Assembly (NCBI RefSeq): GCF_907165215.1
Contig: NZ_CAJRAY010000097.1
Coordinates: 33,507-97,506, forward strand
DNA from: Thermobacillus xylanilyticus
Lineage (GTDB): Bacteria > Bacillota > Bacilli > Paenibacillales > Paenibacillaceae
Length of the DNA: 64,000 bases
Direction: 5' to 3'
The notes beneath the pieces were generated by a model that saw only the letters and a list, made by a program, of their open reading frames with translations, did no database searches and was not told the DNA's origin. A program made the position numbers and the translations under genes. This document shows, one piece after another, positions 26,822 to 36,371 of the stretch (its first letter is position 1; each line of letters starts with the position of its first letter).

Positions 26822-27193
26822 ATGAATCATCAAGTCAAAGCATACCAGGGGAGAAGGTACTTGCATATTACCGGCGGCGATTCGCCGATTCAGCGGGAGC
26901 AGGACGCGATCGACATCATTGCGCTGTGCATGGAACATGACACGAACGCGGTGCTGCTGGACGGCGGCGTGCTGTCGGATGATTTTGTCAGGCTGCGGAC
27001 CGGTCTGGCCGGTGCCGTGTTGCAGAAATTCGTCAACTACAACATCAAGGCGGCGGCGGTCATCCGGGAAGGCCTGCAGTTTCCCGAACGGTTTCGTGAA
27101 ATGGTCGCCGAATACCGCAACGGGAATACGTTCCGCGTCTTCACCGACCAGGATGAGGCCGTGGGCTGGCTCCTGGCGCCGCAGCCCGGATAA
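26822..27193 (+). CDS. DUF4180 family protein
   Basis: A 123-residue soluble protein with the DUF4180 look: DAIDIIALCMEHDTNAVLLDGGVLSDDFVRLRTG in the first half, then LQKFVNYNIKAAAVI and a C-terminal FRVFTDQDEAVGWLL. The function is unknown. ATG 26822 is preferred over TTG 26816. It starts 39 bp after the NTF2-like gene, possibly in the same transcript. Confidence 0.75.
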   Translation: MNHQVKAYQGRRYLHITGGDSPIQREQDAIDIIALCMEHDTNAVLLDGGVLSDDFVRLRTGLAGAVLQKFVNYNIKAAAVIREGLQFPERFREMVAEYRNGNTFRVFTDQDEAVGWLLAPQPG

Positions 27194-27231
27194 GTTCCGA
27201 TTTTTACAATTCCGCTCAGCTCAACCTGAAG

Positions 27232-27237
27232 TATAAT
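27232..27237 (+). promoter_or_regulatory. Candidate -10 element before the SRPBCC gene
   Basis: A perfect TATAAT at 27232-27237. If used, the transcript would start near 27244. That favours the TTG 27283 start (ribosome site GGGAGGGG) over ATG 27250. No clear -35 element is seen. Confidence 0.4.
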
Positions 27238-27282
27238 GGAAGGAAATTAATGCGCTTTATGCCAATTCGGGAGGGGTTGAGC

Positions 27283-27738
27283 TTGACGCATTACGCGGTC
27301 TCCGTGGAACGCCGGTTCCAGATGTCCCCGCAGCGGGTGTACAACCTGATCATCGACATGGATGAACATCGCCGCATCCTGCCCAGGCAGTTCGAATCGC
27401 TGGAAGTACTGGAAGGCGGCAGAGGCGACGGAACGGTGTTCCGGTTGACGATGAACGTGATGGGTAACCGCACCGCGCTGGTCATGACGCTCAAGGAACT
27501 TGAGCCCGGACGCATCGTGCAGGAGCAGGACGGCAATGCGGGGATTACGACAACATGGGAATTGATTCCGGAATCCGATGATTGCTGCATACTCAGGCTC
27601 ACCTCGCGGTTTCCCGACAAACCCGGATTTTCCGGCTGGGTGGAGCGGCTGGCCACTTCTTCCATGATCCGCTCGATTTACAAACGCGAATTGGAAAATA
27701 TGGAGCGCTATTTATCGACAGGCTCGGCTGCGAAATGA
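27283..27738 (+). CDS. SRPBCC (START-like) family protein
   Basis: About 151 residues with the polyketide-cyclase/COQ10-like pattern: HYAVSVERRFQMSPQRVYNLIIDMDEHRRILP at the N-terminus, central beta strands (GTVFRLTMNVMG) and a long C-terminal helix (SIYKRELENMERYL). These proteins bind hydrophobic ligands in a helix-grip fold; the ligand is unknown. I chose TTG 27283, 7 nt after GGGAGGGG. ATG 27250 with AAGGA just upstream is the alternative and would add 11 residues. Confidence 0.75.
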   Translation: MTHYAVSVERRFQMSPQRVYNLIIDMDEHRRILPRQFESLEVLEGGRGDGTVFRLTMNVMGNRTALVMTLKELEPGRIVQEQDGNAGITTTWELIPESDDCCILRLTSRFPDKPGFSGWVERLATSSMIRSIYKRELENMERYLSTGSAAK

Positions 27739-27758
27739 CGGCTGAACATCCGCCGAAC

Positions 27759-27781
27759 GTCCCCTTGACGGGGATTTTTTT
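27759..27781 (+). terminator. Terminator of the SRPBCC gene
   Basis: GTCCCC and GGGGAT form a short stem (one G.T) with loop TTGAC, followed by seven T. Confidence 0.7.
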
Positions 27782-27920
27782 GTGACTTGCTGGAATCTTC
27801 TATCATCCGCTTTCGCGATGCAGGGAAATGGAGTACGCTGTCGAATGGAGTAGAGATCATTTTTGAAAGCGCTTGCTTCCTTGCAAATCCACATCATCCC
27901 AGGTAAGGAGACATCTTGCG

Positions 27921-29918
27921 ATGAGCGTCAATCGGTCGATGTTCCATTCGGTCGGCATGAAGCTGTTCATCCTCATCTTCTGCGCCATTCTGCTCTGTGT
28001 ACTGGCCCTCGGCTGGTTCTCGTATTCCCGGTCGAAACGGGCGATCGAGACGGAAGTCGCGGAAGCGAACCGGATCACCGCGCGGCAGACGGCCGAGAAG
28101 CTGGACGTCGTCCTGACGGGCTATGCGCAGAAGCTGAAGCAGGTCATCGCGGATGCCGACTTCATCCGGATGCTCAATGCGTACAATCAATCCGGCGACG
28201 CCGCGGAAATCGCAAGCCTCGCACAGACGCTCGGCACCCGGCTCAGCGCCGCGGCGATGACCGATCTTTCAATCAAACAGATCGCGCTCATCACCGAGCG
28301 GGAGGGACGTCCCGTCCTCGCGTCGGATGCATCGGCCGATGCCGAAGGATTCCGCGATCCGGCCGTCTCGCAGCGCGTCCGGGACGGGCAGGGCAAGCCG
28401 GTCTGGTTCGCCGACGCGGGCGGGCCGGGCGGCAGCATCCGGCTGTACGTCGGCATGGCATACGAGATGAACGTGATGCATGAGCTCTATATGGAGATCG
28501 ATCCGTATGTCATCGAGAAGCGGGTCCAATCGACGGATTTCGGCGACGGACGCATCTATGTCGTCGCGCCCGACCGGACGATCGTCTACGCGACGGAGTC
28601 CGGATTGGCCGGCAAGCCCTATCCCTACGACTTGCCTGAATACGATTCGGCCATAACCAGGATCGACGGCCAGGCCATGTTGTCCGTGCAGGGGGTGGTG
28701 GAATCGAACGGCTGGCAGATTGTCAGCCATATCCCGCTCGCCAGCCTGATGGAAAATGTGCGCGCCATCCGGGACATCACGCTGCTCATGTCGGTTGCGG
28801 CGGTGGCGGCGGCGGGCCTCATCGGCTTCATCGTCATGCGGATGATCGGACGGCCGCTTGGAGAACTGAAGGCGCTCATGACGGAGGGCAAGAAAGGAAA
28901 CCTCACCGTCAGATCCACGATCCGGCGGAAGGACGAGATCGGCCAGGTCGCCGACAGCTTCAACTGGATGATGGAAGAGATCACGGCGCTCGTGCAGAGC
29001 GCGAACCAGTCTGCGCAGGCGGTGCTCGAGACGTCAGCGGCCCTGGCGCAGGCCGCCCGCCAGACGGAGGATGCCGCCGGGACGATCGCGGCGGCGACCG
29101 GTGAGATCGCGTCCGGCGCCGCCAGCCTCGCCACCGCGTCCGAGCAGGGAGCGGACATCGCGGATGAGATCGGCGCACAGGTGCAGACCGTCGTCGCATC
29201 GAATGAGGAGATGAAACGGGCCGCGTCCGAGGCGGAAGAAGCCGGAGCGGCAGGTACCGGCCACATGACGGCCTTGACCGGCAACACGAACCGGATGGAA
29301 GCGATTACCCGCTCGATGGCGGAGAAGGTCGGCCGTCTGGCCGACAGCGCGGGCTCGATCCGGAACATCCTCGAGATGCTCATCCGGATGAACGCGCAGA
29401 CGAACATTCTGTCGCTGAACGCCGGCATCGAGGCCGCGCGCGCCGGCAGCGCGGGCAAAGGCTTCATGGTCGTGGCGGACGAAATCCGCGGGCTGGCGGA
29501 GCAGTCCCGGCAGTCGATCGCCGTGGCCGGCGAGATCATCGGCACGATCCAGCATGAAATCCGCGAGACGGTCGAGGCGCTGTCCGAGGCTCATCCGGTC
29601 TTCCGGGAACAGATCGAAGCCGTCAAGGAAGCGCACCGGCTGTTCCGCGCGGTGCAGACGAACATGAACGCTTTTCTCGGCCGGCTGGAAGCGGCGACGG
29701 CGTCGATCCGGCGGCTTGAACAGGTGCAGTCCGCCATGGCCGGCACGATGAGCGAGGTCAGCTCCGTCGCGCAGCAGGCCGCGGCGGTGTCCGGGGATGT
29801 GGCTTCCTTGAGCCGTGAACAGCTCGGCGTCAGCGCCGGTCTGGTGGAGCTGTCGAACCGGCTGGAGTCGGTGTCCGACCAGCTCAAGGCGTCGCTCTCC
29901 CGGTTCACGGTATCATGA
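27921..29918 (+). CDS. Methyl-accepting chemotaxis protein linked to a sugar locus
   Basis: A 665-residue chemoreceptor. It has membrane helix 1 (about residues 12-34), an extracellular dCache-like sensor to about residue 285, helix 2 (about 285-307), a HAMP domain ([18 protein letters not shown]) and a signalling domain whose hairpin tip reads [16 protein letters not shown] and [21 protein letters not shown] 27921 lies after AAGGAGACATCTTGCG. The next gene, a sugar-binding protein, starts 45 bp downstream with no terminator between. Cotranscription suggests that this receptor detects the same sugars, directly or through a loaded binding protein (inference). Confidence 0.92.
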   Translation: MSVNRSMFHSVGMKLFILIFCAILLCVLALGWFSYSRSKRAIETEVAEANRITARQTAEKLDVVLTGYAQKLKQVIADADFIRMLNAYNQSGDAAEIASLAQTLGTRLSAAAMTDLSIKQIALITEREGRPVLASDASADAEGFRDPAVSQRVRDGQGKPVWFADAGGPGGSIRLYVGMAYEMNVMHELYMEIDPYVIEKRVQSTDFGDGRIYVVAPDRTIVYATESGLAGKPYPYDLPEYDSAITRIDGQAMLSVQGVVESNGWQIVSHIPLASLMENVRAIRDITLLMSVAAVAAAGLIGFIVMRMIGRPLGELKALMTEGKKGNLTVRSTIRRKDEIGQVADSFNWMMEEITALVQSANQSAQAVLETSAALAQAARQTEDAAGTIAAATGEIASGAASLATASEQGADIADEIGAQVQTVVASNEEMKRAASEAEEAGAAGTGHMTALTGNTNRMEAITRSMAEKVGRLADSAGSIRNILEMLIRMNAQTNILSLNAGIEAARAGSAGKGFMVVADEIRGLAEQSRQSIAVAGEIIGTIQHEIRETVEALSEAHPVFREQIEAVKEAHRLFRAVQTNMNAFLGRLEAATASIRRLEQVQSAMAGTMSEVSSVAQQAAAVSGDVASLSREQLGVSAGLVELSNRLESVSDQLKASLSRFTVS

Positions 29919-29963
29919 GTCCAATCTCTGCGAATTTTACGGGGGAAACGGAGAAACAACGCC

Positions 29964-30935
29964 ATGCGAAAAACGATCGTCGTCCTGCTCGCCGCCATCT
30001 GTGCGGTGCTGCTCTATTTCACGTCGGCATCGGCGTACAAGGTGTTCCGCGCCGACTGGCGGCTCCCCCAGACGCCCTTGCAGGAATCCGCGGAGTACCG
30101 GCTGGTCCTCATCACCCAGGAACTGGAGACGCCTTTCTGGGACCGGGTCGGCGCCGGCGCGCGGGAAGAAGCGGCGAAACACGGCGCGATGCTTGAAATC
30201 TGGGGAAGCTACAGCAATGATGCGGACGAATTTCTGAAGAAACTGGAAATTGCGATTCACTCCCGCATGGACGGCATCATCGTCCAGGGGCTGGATACGG
30301 ACGCTTTCAAGGAACTGGTGAAATACAAGGCGGCCTCATACGGCATCCCCGTCATCACCGTCGCGAACGACGTGCCGGACAGCCTGCGCAGGACTTATGT
30401 CGGTTCCGATCAATTCGAAGCGGGCCGGACGATCGCCCGGCAGCTGGCGGCGGACATGGGCCAGGAGGGAACGGTCATCCTGCTCAGGGACAACGGCAAC
30501 GCCTATTACCAGGAACAGCGGCTGGACGGGATTCGCAGCATCCTGGAAGCTTATCCCGGCATCGAGCTGCAATACGCGGAGACGCAGGGCTCGCGGGAGC
30601 AGGTCATCGCCGCCATGCAGGATCTGATGAATCATTCGCCCGACGTGCAGGCGTTCATCGCGGCGAACGCGAACCTGACCGCCGCGATGGTGCAGGAGAT
30701 CGGCCGCAGGTCGCGGGTGAAGCCGTATCATATTTACTCGTTCGACGACAGCCCGGATACGCTGACGCTGCTCCGGGAAGGGCTCATCGACGGCATCATT
30801 GAACAGTCGCCCGAAGAAATGGGACGGATCAGCACGGCCCTCATGATCGACTGGCTGGAAGGCAGGCAGATCCCGCTCAAGACGAGCGGCTATCATACCG
30901 AAATTCGGCTGCGGAAAGCGGAAGATGCGCCATGA
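29964..30935 (+). CDS. Ribose/xylose-type sugar-binding protein, sensor partner (locus 2)
   Basis: A 323-residue periplasmic-binding-like protein of the Peripla_BP_4 type: RLVLITQELETPFWDRVGAG, GIIVQGLDTDAFKE, GIPVITVANDVP and RRTYVGSDQFEAGR. The N-terminal hydrophobic helix (residues 4-24) has no lipobox Cys, so it is either membrane-anchored or a type I secreted protein. It overlaps the kinase start by 4 nt (ATGA), which argues for a sensory role in a three-component system, like its paralogue at 3113-4123. The ligand is unknown. Confidence 0.85.
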   Translation: MRKTIVVLLAAICAVLLYFTSASAYKVFRADWRLPQTPLQESAEYRLVLITQELETPFWDRVGAGAREEAAKHGAMLEIWGSYSNDADEFLKKLEIAIHSRMDGIIVQGLDTDAFKELVKYKAASYGIPVITVANDVPDSLRRTYVGSDQFEAGRTIARQLAADMGQEGTVILLRDNGNAYYQEQRLDGIRSILEAYPGIELQYAETQGSREQVIAAMQDLMNHSPDVQAFIAANANLTAAMVQEIGRRSRVKPYHIYSFDDSPDTLTLLREGLIDGIIEQSPEEMGRISTALMIDWLEGRQIPLKTSGYHTEIRLRKAEDAP

Positions 30936-32398
30936 ATCGCATACAGAACAAAATTTTGGTCCTCACCGGCATCGTGCTGTTCATCATGGCGGCCATCTGG
31001 TTGACGCTGACCTACTACAGCCGCCAGACCCAGGAGCAATACAACGACATTCTGCAGCGCTATCTGCGGATGAACGAGGTGACGGGCGCCAGTCAGCAGA
31101 CGATCACGGACCTGAACAACTACCTCATCCGGCCGACGCCTGAACATTACGAACAGCTCGAGCAGAGCAAGGAACGGCTGCGCCGGGCGAAATACGACGT
31201 GTTCGCCTTGCGCAACGGAGACAACGACTTTGACCTTACCAGCTACACGAATCTGATCGACAGTCTGCTCGAAACGGCGAACCGGTCGATGATGTTCCAG
31301 GCGCAGATGGACACCGAAGATTCGAATCAGGCATTCAATGAAGCGACGCGCATCTCCCGCTCCATCTCCGACATGACACTGACGCTGCTCGACACCGAGC
31401 TCAAAACGTACGACCGGTTCTACCGGGGCATCATCGAGCGGTCGACGGAGCTGAACAAGCTCGGCATCTGGCTGCTGCTTACCATCACGTTCCTGCTGCT
31501 GATCTTCGCGTACTGGTTCGCCCTCAGCATCACGAGGCCGGTGCAGAAGCTGACACAGGCGGCGAAGGAACTGTCGCGGGGACGGTTCGACCAGGAGATC
31601 GAAGTGTCGTCGAACGACGAGATCGCTTTTCTGGCGAAAATGTTCGAGCGGATGCGGGTGAATATCAACAACCTCATTACGGAAATCCAGCAGAAAGCCC
31701 AACTGGAGCACGAACTGCAGCAGAACAAGCTGCTCTTGCAGGAGAGCCGGTACCGCAGCCTGCAGAGCCAGATTCATCCGCATTTTCTGTTCAACACGCT
31801 GGATACGCTCTCGAAGAAAGCTTATCTGGAAGGCGCCGAAGAGACGAGCGACCTGCTGGCGAGCGTCGCGGGTCTGCTCCGCTACAATCTGCGGCGGCTG
31901 GACCGCTCCGTCACGCTCTACGAGGAAGTCCGGGTGCTGCGCCAATACATGGACATCCAGTCGGCCCGGTTCGCCGACCGGCTGCGGTTTGTCGAGGACA
32001 TTGACGAGTCGTGCCTGTACGTGCAGATTCCCGGGCTGACACTCCAGCCGATCGTGGAGAACGCCGTCATCCACGCCGTGGAGCCGATGGAGGACGGCGG
32101 CACCATCGTGTTCCGCATCGCGGAAGACGGCGATCGGATCCGGGTCGAGATTGCGGACGACGGGCCGGGCATGCCGGAGGACAAGATCGAACGGGTGCTC
32201 AAAGGCAGCGCGCAAGAGACGGAGGGGCATACGACCGGCATCGGGATCGGCAATGTCGTGCAGCGGCTCCGGCTGTTCTACGGGCAGGACGACATCATCG
32301 ACATCGAGAGCAAACCGCGATCCGGCACGAAGGTCGTGCTGCGTTTGCCCAAAGTGAGGAGGTACGAAGCGGATGACCAGCGTACTGATCGTGGATGA
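30932..32398 (+). CDS. YesM/LytS-like sensor histidine kinase (locus 2)
   Basis: A 488-residue membrane kinase: helix 1 at about residues 7-27, a mostly helical extracellular sensor of about 140 residues, helix 2 at about 172-195, HAMP (SITRPVQKLTQAAKELS), a coiled coil, the phospho-acceptor region SQIHPHFLFNTLDTLSKKAYLEG and a HATPase domain with IVENAVIHAVEPM and ADDGPGMP. The start overlaps the binding-protein stop (ATGA) and the end overlaps the regulator by 26 nt, so all three are translationally coupled. The sensor is much smaller than that of the kinase at 4151. Confidence 0.92.
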   Translation: MNRIQNKILVLTGIVLFIMAAIWLTLTYYSRQTQEQYNDILQRYLRMNEVTGASQQTITDLNNYLIRPTPEHYEQLEQSKERLRRAKYDVFALRNGDNDFDLTSYTNLIDSLLETANRSMMFQAQMDTEDSNQAFNEATRISRSISDMTLTLLDTELKTYDRFYRGIIERSTELNKLGIWLLLTITFLLLIFAYWFALSITRPVQKLTQAAKELSRGRFDQEIEVSSNDEIAFLAKMFERMRVNINNLITEIQQKAQLEHELQQNKLLLQESRYRSLQSQIHPHFLFNTLDTLSKKAYLEGAEETSDLLASVAGLLRYNLRRLDRSVTLYEEVRVLRQYMDIQSARFADRLRFVEDIDESCLYVQIPGLTLQPIVENAVIHAVEPMEDGGTIVFRIAEDGDRIRVEIADDGPGMPEDKIERVLKGSAQETEGHTTGIGIGNVVQRLRLFYGQDDIIDIESKPRSGTKVVLRLPKVRRYEADDQRTDRG

Positions 32399-33932
32399 CG
32401 AGCAGATTGAGCGTGAAGGGCTTGCGGCGATATTGCGGAAAGGGTTTCCCGATCTTGCCATCGAACAGGCGCGGAACGGACGGGTCGCGCTGCAGATGGT
32501 CGAGGAAGGCTTCCGTCCGGATCTGGTGCTGATGGACATCAAGATGCCGGGCATGGACGGCCTCGAGACGATCGAGCGGATAAGCGCCATTGAACCGGAC
32601 ATCCGGTTCATCATGGTGACGGCTTACGATGCGTTCGACTACGCCCGCACGGCCATCAAGCTCGGCGTGAAGGACTACCTGCTCAAGCCGAGCAAGGCGG
32701 ACGAGATCATCGCGACCGTCGGCCGGGTGCTGCGGCAGATCGAGGAGGAGCGCAAGGAACGCGAAGCGAGCAGGCAGCAGATCACCGCGCTCAAAAAAGT
32801 GCTTCCCGTCGTCGAGACGGACATCGTGACCCAGCTGCTGTACGACCATGTCCACGATGTGCATCTGGACGAGCTGGTCGACCTGCTCGGCGTCAGCACG
32901 GCAAGCGAGATGTTCGCCATCGTCGTCATGATGCCGGCAGGCGAAGAGCAGAAGTATGCCGAAGTGAAAGCGAGAATCCGGAAGACGGGCGTCGGCCTGG
33001 TCGGGGCGCTGTCCGGCGGGCAGATCCCGGTCATCGTGTTCCGTGATCCGGTTCGATCGTACCGTTCCCAGGCGACGACGCTGGCCAGGGAATTGCTCGC
33101 CCTGGCCGCTTCGGGCGGCGGCGCCGGATGGTTTATCGGCATCGGCGGCGTCTGCGGCTCGCTGGACGACATCCGGCAATCCTACCACGAAGCCCAGATC
33201 GCCGCGATGGACCCGACGCTGCCGGTCAAATACCGGTTCTACGAGGATACGCCCGCGCTCGGCGCGGTGGGCGGCCGGTCCGACCGGGAATGGGAGAAGC
33301 GGTTCATCGAGCAGATCCGGACGGGCGACTGGGAGCGCGTGCAGGAAGGCATCATGTCGTTCATCCGCCGCTGCGAGCAGGAGGGCGTCGACCTGCTGCT
33401 GGCGCAGCAGCGCGCGCTCGAGCTGATCTGGCTCGTCTCGCGGATGCTGCAGGAGCTCGGCGTCGAAGTCCAGGCGCCGGTATTTCCGTTCCAGGCGCAG
33501 GATTACCGGCGGCTGCAGGCGGAGGCGCACATTCTGATCGGCCGGCTCCGGCAGGCGTATGCGGAGCATCAGGCGCGCCATGAGCCGGACGCCGTGCACC
33601 AGATCAAGAAATATATCATTGAACATTCGCACGAGGACATTTCGCTCGAGGCGATCGGACGGATGATCGGCCTCAGCCCGTTCTATATCAGCAAACTGTT
33701 CAAGGAGCAGTTCGGCATCAACTACATCGATTTTCTGACCGAATGCCGGATCGAGAAGGCGAAGAAGCTCATGGCCGATCCCGAGCTCAGCATGAAAGTG
33801 ATCGCGCTGGAGGTCGGCTACCGCGATCCGAACTATTTCAGCAAGGTGTTCAAGAAGATGTGCAACATCTCGCCGACGGAATACCGGAAGGCGCTGCTCG
33901 GGACAAGAGGGCGGGAGGCTTGCGATGCTTGA
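32373..33932 (+). CDS. YesN-like response regulator with AraC-type DNA-binding domain (locus 2)
   Basis: A 519-residue regulator with an intact receiver: acidic pair D8-D9, phospho-acceptor D55 in LVLMDIKMPGMDG, switch T83 and K105 in LLKPSK. A long linker follows, then an AraC-type pair of helix-turn-helix motifs at the C-terminus (DISLEAIGRMIGLSPFYISKLFKEQ and VIALEVGYRDPNYFSKVFKK). It probably activates the downstream binding-protein and ABC genes when the sugar is sensed. It overlaps the kinase by 26 nt and the next gene by 8 nt. This is the intact counterpart of the broken regulator at 6007-7061. Confidence 0.94.
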   Translation: MTSVLIVDDEQIEREGLAAILRKGFPDLAIEQARNGRVALQMVEEGFRPDLVLMDIKMPGMDGLETIERISAIEPDIRFIMVTAYDAFDYARTAIKLGVKDYLLKPSKADEIIATVGRVLRQIEEERKEREASRQQITALKKVLPVVETDIVTQLLYDHVHDVHLDELVDLLGVSTASEMFAIVVMMPAGEEQKYAEVKARIRKTGVGLVGALSGGQIPVIVFRDPVRSYRSQATTLARELLALAASGGGAGWFIGIGGVCGSLDDIRQSYHEAQIAAMDPTLPVKYRFYEDTPALGAVGGRSDREWEKRFIEQIRTGDWERVQEGIMSFIRRCEQEGVDLLLAQQRALELIWLVSRMLQELGVEVQAPVFPFQAQDYRRLQAEAHILIGRLRQAYAEHQARHEPDAVHQIKKYIIEHSHEDISLEAIGRMIGLSPFYISKLFKEQFGINYIDFLTECRIEKAKKLMADPELSMKVIALEVGYRDPNYFSKVFKKMCNISPTEYRKALLGTRGREACDA

Positions 33933-35052
33933 ACGGAAAGCGATAAGGAGAATGGCGGCACTCCGGCTGCTCCAGGTTGCGGCCATCGCGCTGGCGGTGG
34001 TGCTCCTGTGGGCGATCTTCATGCGAGTAGACGCCGGGAACGACGCGGGCCTGCCCCCCGGGGAGGAGCTTCCGGACGGGCAAGCACCGGGCGTCCGGCG
34101 GCAGGACGACGGGACCATCAAGGTCGGGCTCACGATGGATACGCTGCAGGAAGAGCGTTGGATCAAGGACCAGGAGATGTTCGGCGAAGCGGTGAAAGCG
34201 CTGGGAGCGGAATTCATCGTCATGACGGCGGACAGCGACGACGCGAAGCAGATCGAGCAGGCCGAGACGCTGATCGGCATGGGGGTCGACATCCTCGTCG
34301 TCGTGCCCCATGATGCGGAAGCGGCGGCGACGATTGTGAACAAGGCCCATGCCGCCGGCATCAAGGTGCTGTCCTACGACCGTCTGGTGCGAAACGCGGA
34401 CGTCGACCTGTACGTCTCATTCGACAACGAGCGGGTGGGCGAGCTGCAAGCGGAAGCGATCACGAAGCGGGTTCCCGCGGGGAAATATGTCTACATCGGC
34501 GGTCCCGAGACGGATTACAACGCCCACCTGGTCAAAAAAGGGGTGTTCAATGTGCTCCAGCCGTACATCGACCGGGGAGAGATCACCATCGTGTTCGACC
34601 AGTGGACCCGGGATTGGCAGCCCGCCAACGCGCGGGACAACATGCGCATCGCGCTGGAAGCGAACGAGGGCAGAATCGATGCCGTCATCGCCGGCAACGA
34701 CGGCACGGCGGGCGGCGCCATCGAAGCGCTGGCGGAGTGGGGACTCGCCGGCCAGGTTCCCGTTGCGGGACAGGATGCCGAACTCGCAGCCGCCCAGCGG
34801 ATCGTCGCGGGCACCCAGACGATGACCGTCTACAAACCGATCCGGCAGCTTGCCGAAGTGGCGGCGGAATTGGCCGTCAAGATGGCGAAAGGCGAGACGC
34901 CGCGTGCCGACCGTCTCGTAAACAACGGCAAGCTTGACGTGCCCTCCGTGCTGCTGACGCCGATCGCCGTGAACGCCGACAATATCGACGAGACGATCAT
35001 CGCGGACGGATTTCACGCCCGGGAGGAAGTTTACAAACACATCGAACGGTAA
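33925..35052 (+). CDS. Membrane-anchored xylose-type sugar-binding protein
   Basis: A 375-residue XylF/ChvE-like binding protein: KVGLTMDTLQEERWIKDQEMF, AGIKVLSYDRLVRNADVDLY, GGPETDYNAHLVKKGVFN and PVAGQDAELAAAQRI. The N-terminus has a basic start and a hydrophobic helix (about residues 14-33) but no lipobox Cys, so it is probably membrane-anchored. It overlaps the response-regulator stop by 8 nt, which ties it to the signalling genes rather than the importer. It may be a second sensor ligand-binder; XylFII is the known parallel. Locus 1 has no equivalent gene at this position. Confidence 0.85.
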   Translation: MLERKAIRRMAALRLLQVAAIALAVVLLWAIFMRVDAGNDAGLPPGEELPDGQAPGVRRQDDGTIKVGLTMDTLQEERWIKDQEMFGEAVKALGAEFIVMTADSDDAKQIEQAETLIGMGVDILVVVPHDAEAAATIVNKAHAAGIKVLSYDRLVRNADVDLYVSFDNERVGELQAEAITKRVPAGKYVYIGGPETDYNAHLVKKGVFNVLQPYIDRGEITIVFDQWTRDWQPANARDNMRIALEANEGRIDAVIAGNDGTAGGAIEALAEWGLAGQVPVAGQDAELAAAQRIVAGTQTMTVYKPIRQLAEVAAELAVKMAKGETPRADRLVNNGKLDVPSVLLTPIAVNADNIDETIIADGFHAREEVYKHIER

Positions 35053-35177
35053 ACGATCGGATTCGGCTCAAGAAATTACAGAACATCATAAAAGAGTCCT
35101 GTCATTACAGCGCTTACAGTCGGATGCGGGATGATACATTGGTTGTGCCACCACATTTACCGAAAGGGGTTCAATCA

Positions 35178-36275
35178 ATGCGCAAGGGATTCAAGATCAC
35201 CGCCATCCTGCTCGTCGCCGCGCTGTTCGGCGCGCTCCTGGCAGCGTGCGGCAAAAACGGCGGCGGCAAGGTCGACGTGGGCGTCGTCCTCCCGACGAAG
35301 GACGAGCAGCGCTGGGTGCAGGACGAGCAGCGCTTCAGGGAAGCCCTGGACGACACGAAGTACAATGTCGAAATTCTGTTCAGCCAGGGTTCCTCCGCGA
35401 AAGAGAAGGAAAACGTCGAAACCCTCATCAACAAAGGCATCAAAGTCCTCATCATCTGTCCTCCGGACGGCGACGCTGCAGCCGCTGCGGTCGAAGCCGC
35501 GAAGAAGGAAGGCATTACGGTCATCGCGTACGACCGTCTGATCACGAACACCGACGCCGTCGACTACTACGTCACGTTCGACAGCGTGGCGGTCGGCGCG
35601 GCGCAAGCCCAATACCTGGTTGACCACATGAAGGGAGGCGGCCAGCCGCTGTATCTGTACGCCGGCGCGGCTTCCGACAACAACGCGTTCCTGTTCTTCG
35701 AGGGCGCTTGGAAAGTGCTGCAGCCGAAGATTGCGGACGGCTCGCTGAAGATCGCCAACTCCAGCGAAGCGGAAGCGCTGAAAGACAAGGCGGAGCTCAC
35801 CCGTGAAGAGATGAGCCGGATCATCGGTCAAATCACGACGAACTGGGATCCGAACGAAGCGAAGAACAAGGCGCAGACGCACCTCACCGCCGCTTCGGAC
35901 GACCTGAAAGGCGATGTGCTCATCCTCGGACCGAACGACCATACGGCGCGCGCCATCGCGGACGTGTTCGCGGCCGATTCGGCGGTCACGAGCTACGTCG
36001 TGACGGGTCAGGACGCGGACAAAGCTTCCGTCGAATACATCCTGGACGGCAAGCAGTCGATGACGGTGTTCAAGGATGTCCGTACGCTGGTCAAAGACGC
36101 GATGAACCTCGCCGTCGACATTCTCGAGGGCAAGACGCCGACCACGACCGGCTCCTACCACAACGGCAAAATTGACGTCAAGGCGAAGCAGACGGATGTC
36201 ATCGTCGTCGACCAGTCGAACATCAAGAAAGAGCTGTTCGATTCCGGCTACTACGACGAGAGCGAATTCAACTGA
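35178..36275 (+). CDS. ChvE-like multiple-sugar-binding lipoprotein (locus 2)
   Basis: A transport lipoprotein of 365 residues: signal MRKGFKITAILLVAALFGALLAAC with lipobox LLAAC, then a ChvE-type fold ([54 protein letters not shown]). ATG 35178 follows GAAAGGGG at normal spacing. It is the first gene of the importer half of locus 2, with the 16-bp stem-loop, ATPase and permease behind it. It is paralogous to the lipoprotein at 9188-10276. Confidence 0.92.
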   Translation: MRKGFKITAILLVAALFGALLAACGKNGGGKVDVGVVLPTKDEQRWVQDEQRFREALDDTKYNVEILFSQGSSAKEKENVETLINKGIKVLIICPPDGDAAAAAVEAAKKEGITVIAYDRLITNTDAVDYYVTFDSVAVGAAQAQYLVDHMKGGGQPLYLYAGAASDNNAFLFFEGAWKVLQPKIADGSLKIANSSEAEALKDKAELTREEMSRIIGQITTNWDPNEAKNKAQTHLTAASDDLKGDVLILGPNDHTARAIADVFAADSAVTSYVVTGQDADKASVEYILDGKQSMTVFKDVRTLVKDAMNLAVDILEGKTPTTTGSYHNGKIDVKAKQTDVIVVDQSNIKKELFDSGYYDESEFN

Positions 36276-36299
36276 CCGCAATCGGCAGTTCATACGAGG

Positions 36300-36335
36300 G
36301 CGGAATAGTGATAGATGCGTCTATCACTATTCCGC
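36300..36335 (+). promoter_or_regulatory. Perfect 16-bp stem-loop between binding-protein and ATPase genes
   Basis: GCGGAATAGTGATAGA (36300-36315) pairs without mismatch with TCTATCACTATTCCGC (36320-36335) with a TGCG loop, followed by TGTTATC. There is no strong T-run, so partial termination or mRNA 3'-end protection is likely, lowering ATPase/permease relative to binding protein. Confidence 0.8.
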
Positions 36336-36371
36336 TGTTATCACCGTCATCCGGAAGAAGGAGAACAGGCC

